A stretch of 7,208 nt of DNA from DATCYZ01 sp036526195 (lineage in GTDB: Bacteria > Pseudomonadota > Gammaproteobacteria > Burkholderiales > SG8-39): positions 1 through 7,208 of the forward strand of contig DATCYZ010000069.1 in assembly GCA_036526195.1 (NCBI GenBank), given 5' to 3'. This document shows positions 5,868 to 7,208 of the stretch, piece after piece. Under the pieces are notes generated by a model that had not been told where the DNA came from, did no database searches, and worked only from the letters and a program-made list of their open reading frames with translations. Position numbers and translations under genes: made by a program. Numbering within the stretch: position 1 is the first letter of the stretch; each line of letters starts with the position of its first letter.

Positions 5868-7208
5868 GTGTTCCGGACCCTGCTCATCGCCAACCGCGGC
5901 GAAATCGCAGTGCGCATTCAGCGCACCGCGCGGCGCATGGGCCTGCGCACGGTGGCGGTGTACTCGGATGCCGACCGCGACGCGCGCCATGCGCGCGAAG
6001 CCGACACCGCGGTGCGCATCGGCGCCGCCGCGCCGCGCGCGTCCTACCTGAATATCGCCGCCCTGATCGACGCTGCGCGCCAGAGCGGCGCCGAGGCGGT
6101 CCATCCGGGCTACGGCTTCCTCGCCGAGAGCGCCGCGTTTGCGCAGGCCGTCCTCGACGCGGGCCTGGTCTGGGTCGGCCCGCCACCCGCCGCCATCCGC
6201 GCAATGGGCGACAAGGCCGAGGCCAAGCGACGCGCATCGAACGCCGGGGTTCCCGTCCTCCCCGGCTACGACGGCGTCGTGCAGGACGAAGCCACCCTCC
6301 TCGCCGCTGCGAAAACCGCAGGCTTCCCGCTGATGGTCAAGGCCGCCGCCGGCGGCGGCGGGCGCGGCATGCGCCTGGTGACGCGCGCGCAGGACCTGCC
6401 CGCCGCGCTCGCCCAGGCGCGTTCGGAAGCCGAATCCGCCTTTGGCGACGGCCGCCTGCTGCTCGAGCGCGCGCTCGCGGCGGCGCGGCACGTCGAAGTG
6501 CAGGTGTTCGCGGACGCGCACGGCGCCTGCCTCCACCTCGGCGAGCGCGACTGCTCGGTGCAGCGTCGCCACCAGAAGCTGGTCGAGGAATCGCCCTCAC
6601 CCGCCGTGGATGCAGCCTTGCGCGATCGCATGGGCGCCGCCGCCGTCGCCGCCGCACGCAGCGCGGACTACGTCGGCGCCGGCACGGTCGAATTCCTGCT
6701 CGATGGCCAAGGCGCGTTCTGGTTCATGGAAATGAACACCCGCCTGCAGGTCGAGCACCCGGTCACCGAGTGCCTCACGGGCATTGACCTCGTCGAATGG
6801 CAGTTGCGTGTCGCCGCCGGCGAACCCCTGCCGGCGACGCAGGGCGACATCCGGTTCAGCGGCCATGCCATTGAAGTCCGCCTTTGTGCCGAGGATCCGG
6901 CGCAGGACTTCCTGCCGCAGGCCGGTGCACTTGCCCTCTGGCGACCTGACGAGACCTCGGTGCGCGTCGACCATGCGCTCGAGACCGGCGCCGAAGTGCC
7001 GCCCTGGTACGACTCGATGATCGCCAAGTTCGTGGCGCACGCGCCGACCCGCGATGCCGCGCGCGCCACGCTTGCCGCGGCGCTCGATCGTTCGGTGGTG
7101 CTCGGGCTGGAGACCAACAAGGCCTTTCTCGCCGCGGTGCTGCGCGACGCGGTGTTCGCGCATGGCGGTGCCACCACCGATTTCATTGCCGATCGCGGCA
7201 AGGCGCTT
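5868..7208 (+). CDS. Acyl-CoA carboxylase alpha subunit, biotin carboxylase part (3' end beyond window)
   Basis: This is the alpha subunit of the biotin-dependent carboxylase. It uses ATP and bicarbonate to carboxylate biotin for the beta subunit. The 447 visible residues cover the biotin carboxylase domain. Visible motifs are LLIANRGEIAVRI (5-17), HPGYGFLAES (79-88), the glycine-rich ATP loop KAAAGGGGRGMR (158-169), HVEVQV (208-213), ERDCSVQRRHQK (226-237) and the catalytic EMNTRLQVEHPVTE (288-301), with Glu288, Asn290, Arg292 and Glu296. The reading stays open at the right edge. A typical alpha subunit has about 650-670 residues, so the linker and the C-terminal biotinyl domain with its AMKM-type lysine are expected outside. 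The GTG at 5868, seven bases after the dehydrogenase TAG, is chosen because FRTLLIANRGE must sit at the N-terminus. No strong ribosome binding site is seen, which suggests coupling to the upstream gene. Confidence 0.94.
   Translation, partial: MFRTLLIANRGEIAVRIQRTARRMGLRTVAVYSDADRDARHAREADTAVRIGAAAPRASYLNIAALIDAARQSGAEAVHPGYGFLAESAAFAQAVLDAGLVWVGPPPAAIRAMGDKAEAKRRASNAGVPVLPGYDGVVQDEATLLAAAKTAGFPLMVKAAAGGGGRGMRLVTRAQDLPAALAQARSEAESAFGDGRLLLERALAAARHVEVQVFADAHGACLHLGERDCSVQRRHQKLVEESPSPAVDAALRDRMGAAAVAAARSADYVGAGTVEFLLDGQGAFWFMEMNTRLQVEHPVTECLTGIDLVEWQLRVAAGEPLPATQGDIRFSGHAIEVRLCAEDPAQDFLPQAGALALWRPDETSVRVDHALETGAEVPPWYDSMIAKFVAHAPTRDAARATLAAALDRSVVLGLETNKAFLAAVLRDAVFAHGGATTDFIADRGKAL

Noticed and set aside
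2976..7208. Assignment as the leucine (liu) 3-methylcrotonyl-CoA carboxylase operon
   Set aside because: The SDR, the AtuD-like dehydrogenase and the Gly at the acyl-pocket position fit a larger branched substrate better. Leucine catabolism is kept only as an alternative.

Overview
The window is GC-rich, densely coding bacterial DNA. It is packed with acyl-CoA metabolism genes and carries short palindromic intergenic repeats. The protein families and codon use suggest a proteobacterium, probably beta or gamma, but nothing here fixes the taxon. No RNA genes, integrases, transposases or CRISPR arrays are visible.

Layout: two minus-strand genes occupy 1-2018. These are a thiolase cut by the left edge (1-767) and, upstream of it, a long-chain/isovaleryl-type acyl-CoA dehydrogenase (870-2018). 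An 86-bp divergent gap (2019-2104) separates them from a plus-strand operon. That operon holds a PECR-like short-chain dehydrogenase/reductase (2105-2974), a biotin-dependent acyl-CoA carboxylase beta (carboxyltransferase) subunit (2976-4586), a second acyl-CoA dehydrogenase (4694-5860) and the carboxylase alpha (biotin carboxylase) subunit, cut by the right edge (5868-7208). The genes are tightly spaced except at two intergenic gaps of about 100 bp. Each of those gaps is filled by a pair of near-identical palindromes (REPIN-like) ending just before the Shine-Dalgarno of the next gene.

Likely joint role: breakdown of a methyl-branched, probably isoprenoid-type, acyl-CoA. The plus-strand dehydrogenase would make an alpha,beta-unsaturated thioester, and the alpha/beta carboxylase would carboxylate its beta-methyl branch. 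A hydratase and lyase, not in the window, would follow. The divergent dehydrogenase and thiolase would then run ordinary beta-oxidation. The gene content recalls the Pseudomonas atu (citronellol/geranyl-CoA) cluster more than the liu (leucine/3-methylcrotonyl-CoA) cluster, but the match is incomplete and the substrate is inferred. The least conventional elements are the SDR without a YxxxK catalytic motif, a glycine in the carboxyltransferase where 3-methylcrotonyl-CoA carboxylase has a bulky phenylalanine, and the paired repeats.
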